This document shows positions 54,935-63,969 of a DNA stretch of 64,000 bases, piece by piece (position 1 is the first letter of the stretch; each line of letters begins with the position of its first letter). Under the pieces are notes generated by a model. It was not told where the DNA came from, made no database searches, and saw only the letters and a list, made by a program, of their open reading frames with translations. The stretch spans positions 62,001 through 126,000 of the forward strand of contig NZ_WOWO01000004.1 in the NCBI RefSeq assembly GCF_009831455.1, given 5' to 3'. The translations under genes and the position numbers were made by a program. Source of the stretch: Salinirussus salinus (GTDB taxonomy: Archaea > Halobacteriota > Halobacteria > Halobacteriales > Haloarculaceae).

Positions 54935-55315
54935 ATGCTGCTCCAGCTGGTCCCGAGCGGGCTCGTGCCGCTGCTCGTGACCTTCCTGGTCGCGTGGGTG
55001 TTCTACGCTCTCACGCTGCATCTCGCGGCCACCTTCTACATCGGCGAAGTGCCGAGCCAGCGGGCCGCCTACGCCGCGCTCATCCCGGCGGCTACCAGCA
55101 TCCTGCTCGGCCAGTACGGCCAGACCGGCATCGGCCCGCTGACGGCGTCGACGGCAGCCGGGCTCGCCATCCTGGTGACGCTGGTCGCCGACGCGGTCTC
55201 GATCAGCTTCGTCTACCGGCTGAAGTGGCGGTCGACGGCGCCGCTCGTGTTGCTTCACTTCGCCTTCGCCGCCGTCCTGGGCGTGGCGCTGAACAACCTC
55301 TTCGGGTTCGTGTGA
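54935..55315 (+). CDS. Haloarchaeal four-helix membrane protein (DUF7473-like)
   Basis: 126 residues with four hydrophobic segments: LVTFLVAWVFYALTLHLAAT, YAALIPAATSILLGQYG, AAGLAILVTLVADAVSISFV and LVLLHFAFAAVLGVALNNLF. Starts MLLQLVPSGLVPLLVTF. The family is known to me only as DUF7473-like; no function. Downstream of tbp by about 80 bases. Confidence 0.75.
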   Translation: MLLQLVPSGLVPLLVTFLVAWVFYALTLHLAATFYIGEVPSQRAAYAALIPAATSILLGQYGQTGIGPLTASTAAGLAILVTLVADAVSISFVYRLKWRSTAPLVLLHFAFAAVLGVALNNLFGFV

Positions 55316-55349
55316 GTGCCGTGGCACGGCCGCCGGAGATGTCGGAGTG

Positions 55350-55886
55350 TCAGCCGGCCAGCTGGACCGCCAGCCCGTACGCACCCGCCGCGGCGGCCGT
55401 CCCGACCCCCAAGAGGGCGACGTTCGCGGCCCGGTTGCTCGCCCGCGTGACGCCGACGGAGACGTGCCGGTCCGAGAGCGGCCAGAAGGGGGTGACGCCC
55501 ATCGGCGTGAGCGCGTCGGCGGCGATGTGCGAGCAGGTGGTCAGGAAGCCGACGAGGAAGCCGAGCACGCCGACCCCCAGCGCCGTCGCGGGGTCCTCGG
55601 CCAGAGAGGCAAGGTCCGTCGAGACCGCGGCCGGGTCACCGGCGGTCGCGAAGGTCACCCCGGCACCGCCGACGACGACGCCGACCAGCAGCGCGAAGCC
55701 GACGGTGTGGGTGGGACCGCGGTGCTTGAGTCCGGGGATCCGGGTGTCCCAGTCGGGCACCATCGCCAGCGCGAGTACGACCCCGCCGGCCAGCAGGGCG
55801 AGGGTCGGATACCCCAGCACGGCGACCAGGAAACAGACGGGGGCGTAGACCAGAAGCGCCGCGCCGTAGTGGCCGTCCCGGTACAT
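55350..55886 (-). CDS. Membrane-bound metal-dependent hydrolase (YdjM/DUF457-like)
   Basis: 178 residues starting MYRDGHYGAALLVYAPVCFL. Metal ligands expected from H-x-G-x (DGHYG), KHRGPTHT and CSHIAADALTPMG, placed among five hydrophobic segments. This family acts on unknown membrane substrates and is called LexA-repressed in bacteria. Its ATG overlaps the stop of the DNA methylase upstream (TGATG), so it is in the same operon. Confidence 0.85.
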   Translation of the reverse strand: MYRDGHYGAALLVYAPVCFLVAVLGYPTLALLAGGVVLALAMVPDWDTRIPGLKHRGPTHTVGFALLVGVVVGGAGVTFATAGDPAAVSTDLASLAEDPATALGVGVLGFLVGFLTTCSHIAADALTPMGVTPFWPLSDRHVSVGVTRASNRAANVALLGVGTAAAAGAYGLAVQLAG

Positions 55887-56950
55887 CAGTAGCTCACCCG
55901 GTAGGCGAGGTCGCCGTCGGACTCCCCGGAGCCCCCGGCGCCATCGGCTGCCCCGTCGACCGGCTCGACGGCCTCGGCAGTGCGTAGCCGGATCCGCCGT
56001 TCCTGTTTCGTCCGGACGGGAAAGTCGTAGTGCTCGGCCTCGTAGTCGAGCGTCTCGCCGGCGTCGCGGCGGTCGGCGACGAACTCCCGGTGGGCCGCGA
56101 GCCGGCGGTCGACCACCCGCTCCGAGAGGTCGGGCACCTCGCCGGCCCGGCCGGTGAACGCGTCGAGGAAGGCGCCGTCGAGTTCGTACCCCACCGAGTC
56201 GCGGCCGGCGACCATCGCCGCCAGCGTCGTCGTTCCGGTCCCCCAGAAGGGGTCGAGCACCCGGTCGCCGTACACCGAGAACATATTTATCAGGCGGTAG
56301 GGGACCGCGAAGGGGAAGGCGGCAGCGCGGTCCCGGCGGCCGTCGCCGGACAAGTCCTGAAGCCGTCCGCGCACGTCCGTCCAGACGTCCGAGAACCAGC
56401 GGTTGCGCTCCTCCCAGAAGTAGGCGGACTCGTAGCGGCGGTCGTCGCCGGGCGGGAAGGAGCGCCGGGCGCCCTTCCGGAGGACGAGGACGTGCTCGTG
56501 CTCCAGGGTGACGTAGGCGTTGGGCGGGACCATCCCCGAGCCCATGAACTTCGCGGTGCTGTTGGCGGGCTTGCGCCAGAGGATTTCGGGCAGGGGGTCG
56601 AAGCCCAGACCCACGAAGGTATCGAGGACCCGGCTGTGATTCGGGTAGACCCGGAAGCGTTCGAGCGTCCGGGTGGCGTCGCCGACGTTGACGCAGGCGA
56701 CCCCGCCCGGCCGGAGGACGCGGGCCAGTTCCGCCCAGACGTCGTCGAGGACGGCGTGCATCGCCTCGAAGGCCGCCTCGCCGTCGCCGGCGGCCAGCGC
56801 GTCGGCTGCGTCGGCCGAGAGGTCGGCGAAGAGGTCGTCCCACAGCTCGACCATCGGGTACGGCGGCGAGGTGACGACGAGGTCGACGCTCCCGTCAGGG
56901 AGGTCGAGGTCGCGGGCGTCGGCGGCGTGGACCTCGTGGGTCGTCTTCAT
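55886..56950 (-). CDS. DNA N4-cytosine/N6-adenine methyltransferase (orphan, beta class)
   Basis: 354 residues. Motif IV DLVVTSPPYPMVELWDD lies near the N-terminus and motif I DPFWGTGTTTLAAMVAG near the middle, which is the beta-class permutation. The target-recognition part lies between them, with LPEILWRKPANSTAKFMGSG. No restriction endonuclease gene lies nearby. The widely conserved haloarchaeal orphan methylase of this kind modifies CTAG (Zim/HVO_0794 type); this protein is a good candidate. Its downstream neighbour overlaps it by TGATG, and hisG starts directly behind (56951-57796). Confidence 0.88.
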   Translation of the reverse strand: MKTTHEVHAADARDLDLPDGSVDLVVTSPPYPMVELWDDLFADLSADAADALAAGDGEAAFEAMHAVLDDVWAELARVLRPGGVACVNVGDATRTLERFRVYPNHSRVLDTFVGLGFDPLPEILWRKPANSTAKFMGSGMVPPNAYVTLEHEHVLVLRKGARRSFPPGDDRRYESAYFWEERNRWFSDVWTDVRGRLQDLSGDGRRDRAAAFPFAVPYRLINMFSVYGDRVLDPFWGTGTTTLAAMVAGRDSVGYELDGAFLDAFTGRAGEVPDLSERVVDRRLAAHREFVADRRDAGETLDYEAEHYDFPVRTKQERRIRLRTAEAVEPVDGAADGAGGSGESDGDLAYRVSY

Positions 56951-57796
56951 CTACTCGACCAGCCGCTCGATCTCGGTGACGAGCACGTCGCTCGCCCCCG
57001 CTTCCTTGAGGTCCGCGATGGTCTCGAAGACCCGCTCTTCCTCGACGACGGCGTGGACGGCGACCGCGTCGCTGCCCGCGATGTCCATCACCGTCGGGCC
57101 GCCCATCCCCGGCAGCACTTCCTTCACCGCCTCGAGGTCGCTCCCGTCGACGTTCATCATCAGATAGCGGCGGTCCTCCGCGGCGAGTACCGAGCCGAGC
57201 GCGGTGGTCACCTGCTCGACCTTGGGGTCCCCGGCTGTCTCCGGGCGGGCAAAGAGGCGGACCGAGGACTCGAGCACCTCGTCGACGACGGCCAGGCGGT
57301 TCATCCGCAGCGTCGTGCCCGTGGAGGTGATGTCGACGATGGCGTCGGCGATGTCGACGTGCGGGGTGAGTTCGGTCGCGCCCGACACCTCGACGATGTC
57401 CACGTCGACCCCGAGGTCGTCGAAGTAGGCGCGGGTAATGCTGGGGAACTCGGTGGCGACGGTCCCGCCAGCGAGGTCGCCCGGCTCGGAGACCGGGCCG
57501 TCTTCCGGCGTCGCGAGAACCAGCCGGCAGGCCCCGAACTCCAGGTCCAGCAGGTCCACGAGGTCGACGCCGGACTCCCGGACCTGGTCCAGCCCCGTGA
57601 GCCCGACGTCGGCGGCGCCGTCGGCGACGTACTCGGGGATGTCGGACGCGCGGGCGAAGAGGACCGTCACGTCGGGGTCGACGGTGTCGGCGTAGAGCTT
57701 GCGGTCGGCCCCGTCGACCAGGTGCAGGCCCGCCCGCTCCAGCAGGTCGACCGCCGGGTCGTGCAGGCGGCCCTTGTTGGGGACGGCGATGCGCAT
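56951..57796 (-). CDS. hisG: ATP phosphoribosyltransferase, long form
   Basis: 281 residues. First step of histidine synthesis, joining PRPP to ATP. The catalytic part begins [24 protein letters not shown]-binding [23 protein letters not shown] is in the second lobe; the C-terminal ~85 residues ([20 protein letters not shown]...) form the ACT-like regulatory domain of long-form HisG, so no HisZ is needed and histidine inhibits the enzyme. Its stop (TAG) abuts the start of the methylase gene (56950), so they may share a transcript. Confidence 0.95.
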   Translation of the reverse strand: MRIAVPNKGRLHDPAVDLLERAGLHLVDGADRKLYADTVDPDVTVLFARASDIPEYVADGAADVGLTGLDQVRESGVDLVDLLDLEFGACRLVLATPEDGPVSEPGDLAGGTVATEFPSITRAYFDDLGVDVDIVEVSGATELTPHVDIADAIVDITSTGTTLRMNRLAVVDEVLESSVRLFARPETAGDPKVEQVTTALGSVLAAEDRRYLMMNVDGSDLEAVKEVLPGMGGPTVMDIAGSDAVAVHAVVEEERVFETIADLKEAGASDVLVTEIERLVE

Positions 57797-57839
57797 ACCC
57801 TCCCTGGCAGGTCCCGCGAGTAGTGTCTTTCCCCTCCGG

Positions 57840-58070
57840 GCTCGGTCTAGTACGCAGTCGTGCTGTCGGGGATACTGGGACCAGCAAGAAAGCCCCGGGC
57901 GTCTGGACTCGGGAGCACCGGCAGACTCACTCTGTTCGTCTGCCGAGCCTCCGCTCGCTGCGCTCGCGGAGACCTCGCTGCGGTCCTCGGCTCACTCCGT
58001 TCGCCTGCGGTCTCTGCTCGCGGGCCTTCGGCCCGCTCGCATGGTCCAAGGGACCGACGGTCCCTCGCTA
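57840..58070. repeat. Cluster of imperfect palindromes between hisG and Bax1 gene
   Basis: About 230 bases with no gene and several dyads, such as CTCCGCTCGCTGCGCTCGCG and GGGACCGACGGTCCC (58041-58055), built from GCTCGC/GCGAGC elements. Similar elements appear around 12965-13060 and 34600-34650. They resemble REP-like intergenic sequences of haloarchaea and could end transcription from both sides. Confidence 0.6.
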
Positions 58071-58076
58071 CTTGCG

Positions 58077-59651
58077 TCAGCCGCCATCGTCCAGACGCCC
58101 GCCCCTTTCAGTCCCGCCCTCGCCCTCGCGCCGGCGGACGGTCCCGCCGCTGAGACCGTCCCAGACGACCCGGTAGCCCAGCCGCGAGAGGGCCGCGCTC
58201 GCGTCGTCGACGCCGCACTCGGCCAGCACCGCCTCCGCCTCCGAGAGGGTCATCCCCGCCTCGACCCGGTCGGCGAGCTCTCCGAGGACGGCGGGCCGGA
58301 CCAGCGTCCGGCCGACGCGCTCGTGGTCCGGGAAGGATTTGTCCTCGACGACCCGCTCGCTGACGCCGTACTCGGTGGCGAGGTCGGCGATGGTCACGAC
58401 ATCGGCGTCCGGGCGCAGTTCGTCGGGGAGGCCCGCAGCAGCTTCGGCGGCCAGTTCGTCCTCGTAATCCCGGAGGGCGTCCCGGACGTGCTTCACGCGC
58501 ACGGAGCCCGAGTAGGGGATGGCGCGGTGGTCGCGAGCCTCGATTTCCTCGCCGACCCCCAGGCTCTCGTCGACGGCCACGAGTATCTCCACGTCCTCGA
58601 TGGCCTCGAGCCGGGCGAGCTTCTTCGCGACGTACTCGGGGGTCCAGAAGCCCATGACCTCGAAGTAGACCCGGAAGTCGCCGTGTCGGTAGTCGAAGGC
58701 GAAGTCGGGGATGACGACGTGTTCGCCGGCCGCGACCGCGTCGGGCTCGCGGACCAGCGCCCAGTCCAACTCCAGCGAGGAAAAGCGGGCGGCGAAGTCG
58801 GCCTCGACGCCGCTGTCGTAGCTCACCTCGGTGACGGGGTCGGACTCGGGCACCGACACGTCCGCGTCCGTGAGGACGAGTTCCCGCTCGGTGCCGCGGT
58901 CGTCGACGGTCGCCCGGAGCTCCCACTCGCGGGTCGCGGCGACGGAGCGCAGCAGGCGGGCGAAGCGGGTGCCGTACCGGCGGGTCGACCGGAAGAGGGC
59001 GTCCGGCCCGGTCACCACCACCTCGCGGTCGGTATCGGCGACCCGCCGGCGCTCGCCCTCGGGGAGCCGGCGGACCTCGTACATCAGCCGGAGCCGCTTG
59101 ACCGCCGAGACCACCCGCCGGGGGTCACTCGAGCGCACCCGGACCTCGGTCGCGTCGAACAGCGCGGTCTGGGCCAGCGAGAGGTTGTACTGGTCGACCA
59201 GCACCGCCGGCTCCCAGGCCCGGCCGAGGTCCGCGAGCACCTGCCGGTCCTCGAGGTCGGCGTACAGCGACTCTTCGAACTCCTCGGGTGTCGCGTCGAG
59301 GCCCTCGGCGGCGTCCGCGAGCGCCGCCTCCCGCTCGGCGTCGGTGACGACGCCGGCCCGCTCGCCGGCCTCGAAGGTCGCCCGGCGGGCCCGGCGCGGG
59401 TCGACCGGGGCGCGGGTCTCGAAGGCCGCCTCCCGCTCCAGCAGCTTCGCGAACCCCCGGACGAGCTTGAAGTCGTCGCTGTCGCGCTCGATGTCCCGGA
59501 GCGCCCCCTTCAGTGTCCTGCGCTGCTCGCCGACGTGGCCCTGGTAGCAGCCGAGGACGCGGGCCGCGAGTGTCGTCTCGTCCTCGCCGGCAAACTGCGG
59601 GTGGTAGCCGCCGCCGGCCCGCGAGACGCGCAGGAGCTCCTTCGTGAGCAC
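58077..59651 (-). CDS. Bax1-like nuclease (DUF790), partner of XPB
   Basis: 524 residues from GTG (VLTKELLRVSRAGGGYHPQF). DUF790 proteins include Bax1, a nuclease that binds archaeal XPB helicase and cuts bubble or flap DNA. A candidate active site is PDFAFDYRHGDFRVYFEVMG in the C-terminal half; an N-terminal helical part (residues 1-150) includes CYQGHVGEQRRTLKGALRDI. In many archaea this gene follows XPB directly; here it is separated from the helicase (62626-63969) by a plus-strand insertion. Confidence 0.9.
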   Translation of the reverse strand: MLTKELLRVSRAGGGYHPQFAGEDETTLAARVLGCYQGHVGEQRRTLKGALRDIERDSDDFKLVRGFAKLLEREAAFETRAPVDPRRARRATFEAGERAGVVTDAEREAALADAAEGLDATPEEFEESLYADLEDRQVLADLGRAWEPAVLVDQYNLSLAQTALFDATEVRVRSSDPRRVVSAVKRLRLMYEVRRLPEGERRRVADTDREVVVTGPDALFRSTRRYGTRFARLLRSVAATREWELRATVDDRGTERELVLTDADVSVPESDPVTEVSYDSGVEADFAARFSSLELDWALVREPDAVAAGEHVVIPDFAFDYRHGDFRVYFEVMGFWTPEYVAKKLARLEAIEDVEILVAVDESLGVGEEIEARDHRAIPYSGSVRVKHVRDALRDYEDELAAEAAAGLPDELRPDADVVTIADLATEYGVSERVVEDKSFPDHERVGRTLVRPAVLGELADRVEAGMTLSEAEAVLAECGVDDASAALSRLGYRVVWDGLSGGTVRRREGEGGTERGGRLDDGG

Positions 59652-59732
59652 GGCCGCCCCTCGGCGGGCCAGCGACAAAAGGACGGCGCGGCGCTCGTTG
59701 CCGGCGGCTCCCGGGGTGGCGGGAACGGAAAT

Positions 59733-59775
59733 GGGGGTGGAAGGGGGGAAACGGGGGGACAGGTGGGGTGGTGGG
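59733..59775 (+). other. Potential G-quadruplex tract
   Basis: Runs of 5, 6, 6, 4 and 3 guanines separated by 2-6 bases in the intergenic region behind the start of the Bax1 gene (C-rich on the transcribed Bax1 strand). Length and spacing fit intramolecular quadruplex rules. Confidence 0.6.
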
Positions 59776-60068
59776 AGTTCGCGGCGGACAGTCAGCCCCC
59801 GTGGCGAGGGGTGCCGGGTGGGTGGCGGCCGGGGTGCCACGTGACGTGACTGGGGGTCGGGGGGTCGGTCGACGCGGCCGAACCGCGCCGGCGCTCCCGT
59901 CGGATCCGGCGGGTGAACCGCACACCGTGCGTGCCGGCACCCACGCTGTCCGCACCCACGGCTAGTGACTACACCGTCATTATCTCACGTTCTACCCGCT
60001 TGACCGCCGGCAGCGTCGTGGAACGTGTCCTGGTCTGATACGCAAGGGACGGGAGATCCATCGAAGGG

Positions 60069-60080
60069 TGAGATATAACC
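60069..60080 (+). promoter_or_regulatory. TATA box of the 60099 regulator
   Basis: TGAGATATAACC, about 25-30 bases before the ATG at 60099, consistent with a leaderless mRNA. Confidence 0.55.
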
Positions 60081-60098
60081 GTCACCTGGCCGTGGTGT

Positions 60099-60917
60099 AT
60101 GTCGAGAACTGACATGGGACACGACGAACTCGCGGGGTCGACACTCCGGGAGACCGTCCGAAAGCGCGCAGACGTCCTGGAGAGCCTCCGCGACGAGGTA
60201 GCCGGCAAGCCGGCCCTGGTCGAGCGACTCGGCGTCTCGCGGTCGACGGTCGACCGTGCGGTCGACGACCTGGTCGGAGCCGGGCTGGTCCGGCGTGTCG
60301 ACAGCGAGTACCGTATGACGCCCCAGGGACGGATGGCGCTCGACATCCACGAGGAGTACGTTGAGCTGACCGACGCACTCGGGGAGGCGGCTCCCGTCCT
60401 CGACGCGCTCCCGGCAGGTGCGCCCTTCCCCCGCTCGATGGTCGAGACCGGAACCGTCCGTCTCGCCCAGCCCCACGCTCCGGAGAGCGCCATCACCGAG
60501 GCCCTCGACGCCCTGGAGTCCGCCGAGCGGCTGCGGGTGTTCTCGCCGGTCGTCAAGTCCAGCTACGTCCGGCCGGTCGCCGAGGAGGTCGTCGGACGCG
60601 GACTCGACGTCGACCTCATCCTCGGGGCGGAGGCCAGCGAGTCGCTGGTCGCGCTGGCCGAGGTGACCGACGCCGTCGAAGACCTGGTCGATGCCCCCTC
60701 CTTCACCCTTCACCGGACCGACCGCGACCTGCCCTTTCTGCTGTATCTCCTGCTCGGCGGCGAGAGCGACGCCACCGGTATCACCGTCCACGAGGAGGGC
60801 GGGATCGTCGGCTCGGTCACTACCCGCGACGAGGCCGCCGTCTCCTGGGCCCGCGGGCTCTACGAGGACGTCGCGGCCGACGCTGAGGCGGTCGCTTCGT
60901 CGTCACTCGAGTTCTGA
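60099..60917 (+). CDS. Winged-helix transcriptional regulator (TrmB-like haloarchaeal family)
   Basis: 272 residues from MSRTDMGHDELAGSTLRETV. N-terminal winged helix: RDEVAGKPALVERLGVSRST, VDRAVDDLVGAGLVRRVDSE and MTPQGRMALDI wing. The C-terminal ~170 residues form the sensor typical of the haloarchaeal 'helix-turn-helix plus DUF1724-like' regulators, with VRPVAEEVVGRGLDVDLILG and a hydrophobic DLPFLLYLLLGGESD near the end. It may control the terpene synthase-like gene that follows on the same strand by about 215 bases. Confidence 0.8.
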   Translation: MSRTDMGHDELAGSTLRETVRKRADVLESLRDEVAGKPALVERLGVSRSTVDRAVDDLVGAGLVRRVDSEYRMTPQGRMALDIHEEYVELTDALGEAAPVLDALPAGAPFPRSMVETGTVRLAQPHAPESAITEALDALESAERLRVFSPVVKSSYVRPVAEEVVGRGLDVDLILGAEASESLVALAEVTDAVEDLVDAPSFTLHRTDRDLPFLLYLLLGGESDATGITVHEEGGIVGSVTTRDEAAVSWARGLYEDVAADAEAVASSSLEF

Positions 60918-61133
60918 CCCCGGCTCCCGTCCGTGGACCGGCCACCGGAGTGGACGTCCTGCCGCGGGCTGCTGGCTCGGCCACATTGGTTCGTCGCTGT
61001 GCCGTGGCCCGTCGCGCTTCGCCGTCGGGTCGAAGTCCGTGCCGTCGTCGGCTCATCTTCGTTTCGTCCCGCGCCGACCGTCGACAGATAAATAAGGTTC
61101 ATCGCGAAACTGGGAGAGGTACGGTGTCCTGTC

Positions 61134-62090
61134 GTGGACGACAGAATCTCGCTGCCGTCGCCGGAGGAGGTCGCAGACCTGCGGCTCCCCGAGACCGCTC
61201 GCGAGGTGGTCGGGGTCTACGACCGGCGGGTCGGCGACCGGCCCCGGTACCTCTGGAAGTGGCTCTACGAGGTGTTCCCCCGGTACCGGCTCTCGTCGGT
61301 CCCCGACCGCCACAGCGGGACCGTCCGTGAGGGAAAACTCCTGTTGACGGTTTACTACACGCTACTCGACGACCTCGCCGACCTCCACGGTGACCGGGCC
61401 ACGTTCCTCGAAGCCCGCAAACTCGCGCTCCCGCGTGCACGTGTCGACGACACTGCCGGCGTCGACACCGACTACCTGGCACTGGCCCGGCTGGTGTGGG
61501 AGGCCGTCGAGGAGACCCTCGGGGCGGCCCCCCGGGCCGACGAGTTCGAGTCGACGTTCCAGTTCGACCTCGAACAGGTGCTCAACGCGATGCACTACGG
61601 GATGCTCGTCAACGAGTGCCCGGCCGCGGCGACCGAGACCGGGACCGCGACCTACAGCGAGCACAACATGGCCCAGTTCAGCTACGCCGACCTCGATATC
61701 ATGTTCTCCCCGGGCTTTTCGACTGCCGACCTCCGGCCGCTCAGGGAGGTGGTCTGGACGGCACAGCGGCTGGCCCGCATCGCGAACTGGGTCGCCACCT
61801 GGGAGCGCGAGGTCGGCGAAGGCGACCCGACCTCCGGGGTCGTCGTGCACGCCCTCCAGGAGGGCGTCGTCGACCTGGCGGAACTCGAGGACCCGGCGGT
61901 CTCCGGTGACGTCCTCGTCGACCGCATCCGCGAGGCGGGGGTCGAACGGCACTTCCTCGAGGAGTGGGACCGCCTGTACGACCGGCTCCGCGAGCGCTCC
62001 CACGACACCGAGAGCGTCGACCTGGGCGCCTACGTCGCCGGCATGGACGAGATGCGGCAACTCTACCTCGACAACCGCGGCCGGATCTGA
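61134..62090 (+). CDS. Class I terpene synthase-like protein
   Basis: 318 residues from GTG, all-helical. Both metal-binding motifs of class I terpene synthases are present: DDLAD at residues 79-83 (LLDDLADLHGD, DDxxD) and an NSE-type motif Asn218/Thr222/Glu226 in NWVATWEREVGEGDP. Spacing of about 140 residues between them is normal for the fold. Such an enzyme would ionise a prenyl diphosphate with Mg2+ and give a cyclised or linear hydrocarbon or alcohol. Alternatives: a diverged prenyl synthase-fold protein without activity. A TATA-like GATAAATAAG (61086-61095) and a GGAGAGGT site precede the GTG. Confidence 0.72.
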   Translation: MDDRISLPSPEEVADLRLPETAREVVGVYDRRVGDRPRYLWKWLYEVFPRYRLSSVPDRHSGTVREGKLLLTVYYTLLDDLADLHGDRATFLEARKLALPRARVDDTAGVDTDYLALARLVWEAVEETLGAAPRADEFESTFQFDLEQVLNAMHYGMLVNECPAAATETGTATYSEHNMAQFSYADLDIMFSPGFSTADLRPLREVVWTAQRLARIANWVATWEREVGEGDPTSGVVVHALQEGVVDLAELEDPAVSGDVLVDRIREAGVERHFLEEWDRLYDRLRERSHDTESVDLGAYVAGMDEMRQLYLDNRGRI

Positions 62091-62128
62091 CGGACGCGGT
62101 CGGATTCTCGCCTGGCGGGGCCGGGCCG

Positions 62129-62545
62129 TCAGTTGCGGCGGTTGGAGGGGGCGCGCTCGGGCGGGTCGGCCTCGACCCAGTTGGCCTCGTCAAGCACCAC
62201 CCGCGAGATGGCCGCAGCCACCCGGCGGGCGGTCTCCTTGCGGCCGAAAAAGGAGACGTTGCCGAGCGAGGCGCTGACCGACCGGCTCACCTCCGCCGTC
62301 GGCAGCGACTCGTCGCCGACGACGTCCTCCACCTCGCGGGTGAGCCGCTCGGCGACCTCCTGGTGGGCGGTCGGCGCGAGCTGGCGGCCGGCGGGCAGCA
62401 GGTCGTAGGTGACCGCGTACCCCTCCTCGTAGGCCTCGACGGCGAAGAAGGGGACGCGCTCGCGCTGGGCGGCGGCGTAGCCCTCCTCGACCGCCTCGCG
62501 ACCCTCGTACAGCGGGACCTCGGACGGTTCATACCCCTGTGTCAC
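62129..62545 (-). CDS. Hypothetical protein downstream of XPB
   Basis: 138 residues from GTG: VTQGYEPSEVPLYEGREAVE, then RVPFFAVEAYEEGYAVTYDL, a helical middle (AERLTREVEDVVGDESLPTA) and VSASLGNVSFFGRKETARRV. It has no known motif. It lies about 80 bases after the XPB stop on the same strand, so it is probably cotranscribed; a role in the XPB-Bax1 pathway is only suggested by position. An alternative start is a few codons downstream. Confidence 0.6.
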   Translation of the reverse strand: MTQGYEPSEVPLYEGREAVEEGYAAAQRERVPFFAVEAYEEGYAVTYDLLPAGRQLAPTAHQEVAERLTREVEDVVGDESLPTAEVSRSVSASLGNVSFFGRKETARRVAAAISRVVLDEANWVEADPPERAPSNRRN

Positions 62546-62625
62546 GCCTTCGGGTAGGGGACTCGGGCGTATGTAGTTGTTCCCGGGGCGGCACGGGGCA
62601 TCCGCCCCCGACGCCGCCCGTCCGG

Positions 62626-63969
62626 CTACCGTCGACGGTCGGCCACCCGCTGCTCGGCCGTCTCCACCGTCACGAGTTCGTACAGCAGCGCCCGCTCGCC
62701 GTCGCCGGGCCGGAGCAGCCGGCCGAGCCGCTGGGTGAACTCCCGCTCGCTGCCGGAGCCGGCGAGCAGGACCCCCACGTTCGCGTCCGGGACGTCCACC
62801 CCCTCGTCGAGGACGTTCGCGGTGACGACCCGGGAGTAGGTGCCCGACCGGAACCGCTCGAGTATCTCGCGGCGCTCGTCGGTGCCCGTCTCGTGGGTGA
62901 TCGCGGGGATCAGAAAGCGTTCGGAGACCCGGTAGACGAGGTCGGTCGAGGCGGTGAAGACGATGACCCGGTCCCCGCGGTGACGGTCCAGGAGGTCGGC
63001 GAGGCGGTCGACCTTGCGCCGGGCGGTCATGACCACCTCGCGGGCCCGCTGTTTGGCCAGCAGTGCCTCCCGGGCCCGCGGGTCCGTCCCCGACCGCTTC
63101 ACGAGTTCCTGGTAGTCGCTGCCGCTCCGGAGCTGAATGTTCGACGACGCCAGGTAGTCGGTGAACGTCCCCTGGTACCGCTCGTAGCGTTCCCGTTCCC
63201 CGGGGGTGAGCTCGACCTCCAGACGCTTGATGTCGTAGGGAGCGAGGTGCTCGCCGGCCAGGTCCTCCGGCGACAGCCGGTAGACGACCGGCCCCAGAAG
63301 CTCCGCCACGGCCTCGTGGGCGCCGTCGGGGCGTTCGAAGGTGGCGGTCAGTCCCAGTCGGGCTGGCGCGGCCAGCAGGCGGGCGATGTCGCGGTAGCCC
63401 TCGCCGCCGAGGTGGTGGACTTCGTCGAAGACGACGAGCCCGAACCGGTCGCCCAGTTCGTCCGCGCGGAGGTACGCGGAGTCGTAGGTGGCGACGGTCA
63501 CCTCCCCCACGCGCTGCTTGCCCCCGCCGAGCCGGCCGATGTCGGCGTCGAACTCCCGGGCGAGTTCCTCGTGCCACTGCTCCAGCAGGTCGATCGTGGG
63601 GACGACCACGAGCGCGGGCGCGCCGACGGCCGCGACTGCCGCGAGGCCGATGACGGTCTTGCCGCTGCCGGTCGGGAGTTCGACCACCCCGCGCCGGTCG
63701 GCGTCGGTCCACGCCTCGAGGGCGTCCCGCTGGTAGGGCCGGAGTTCGTAGGCCGACGCGAGGTCGAGGCCGGGCGAGTCCAGAACGCCGTCGTCGACGC
63801 TCACGCCGCGGTCCGCGAGGACACCCCGGAGTTCGGCGTACCGGTAGGCGGGCGCGCGGCCGGACCCCGAGCGCGGGTCCAGTTCGACACCCGGCAGGTC
63901 CGCGAGGACCTCCTCCGGTCCGTCGACCCGGACTGTTCCCTCCTCGAAGCGAAGCGTGACGTCGGCCAC
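62626..63969 (-). CDS. XPB-like SF2 DNA helicase
   Basis: 447 residues. N-terminal damage-recognition-like domain (VTLRFEEGTVRVDGPEEVLA), then two RecA lobes. Motif I ELPTGSGKTVIGLAA, motif II FDEVHHLGG, motif III TATFERPDG (RED-type), and motif VI TQRLGRLLRPGDGERALLYE. The archaeal XPB forms part of nucleotide excision repair and works with Bax1. The stop of the gene is followed by the 62129 gene; the promoter lies beyond the right edge. Confidence 0.94.
   Translation of the reverse strand: MADVTLRFEEGTVRVDGPEEVLADLPGVELDPRSGSGRAPAYRYAELRGVLADRGVSVDDGVLDSPGLDLASAYELRPYQRDALEAWTDADRRGVVELPTGSGKTVIGLAAVAAVGAPALVVVPTIDLLEQWHEELAREFDADIGRLGGGKQRVGEVTVATYDSAYLRADELGDRFGLVVFDEVHHLGGEGYRDIARLLAAPARLGLTATFERPDGAHEAVAELLGPVVYRLSPEDLAGEHLAPYDIKRLEVELTPGERERYERYQGTFTDYLASSNIQLRSGSDYQELVKRSGTDPRAREALLAKQRAREVVMTARRKVDRLADLLDRHRGDRVIVFTASTDLVYRVSERFLIPAITHETGTDERREILERFRSGTYSRVVTANVLDEGVDVPDANVGVLLAGSGSEREFTQRLGRLLRPGDGERALLYELVTVETAEQRVADRRR

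Larger units (their letters stand above)
59652..60098. other. Intergenic region with G-rich tract
   Basis: About 450 bases with no gene. It contains many G runs, mainly 59733-59775, and further ones at about 59851-59865. The end (TGAGATATAACC, 60069-60080) carries the promoter of the 60099 gene. Confidence 0.6.
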
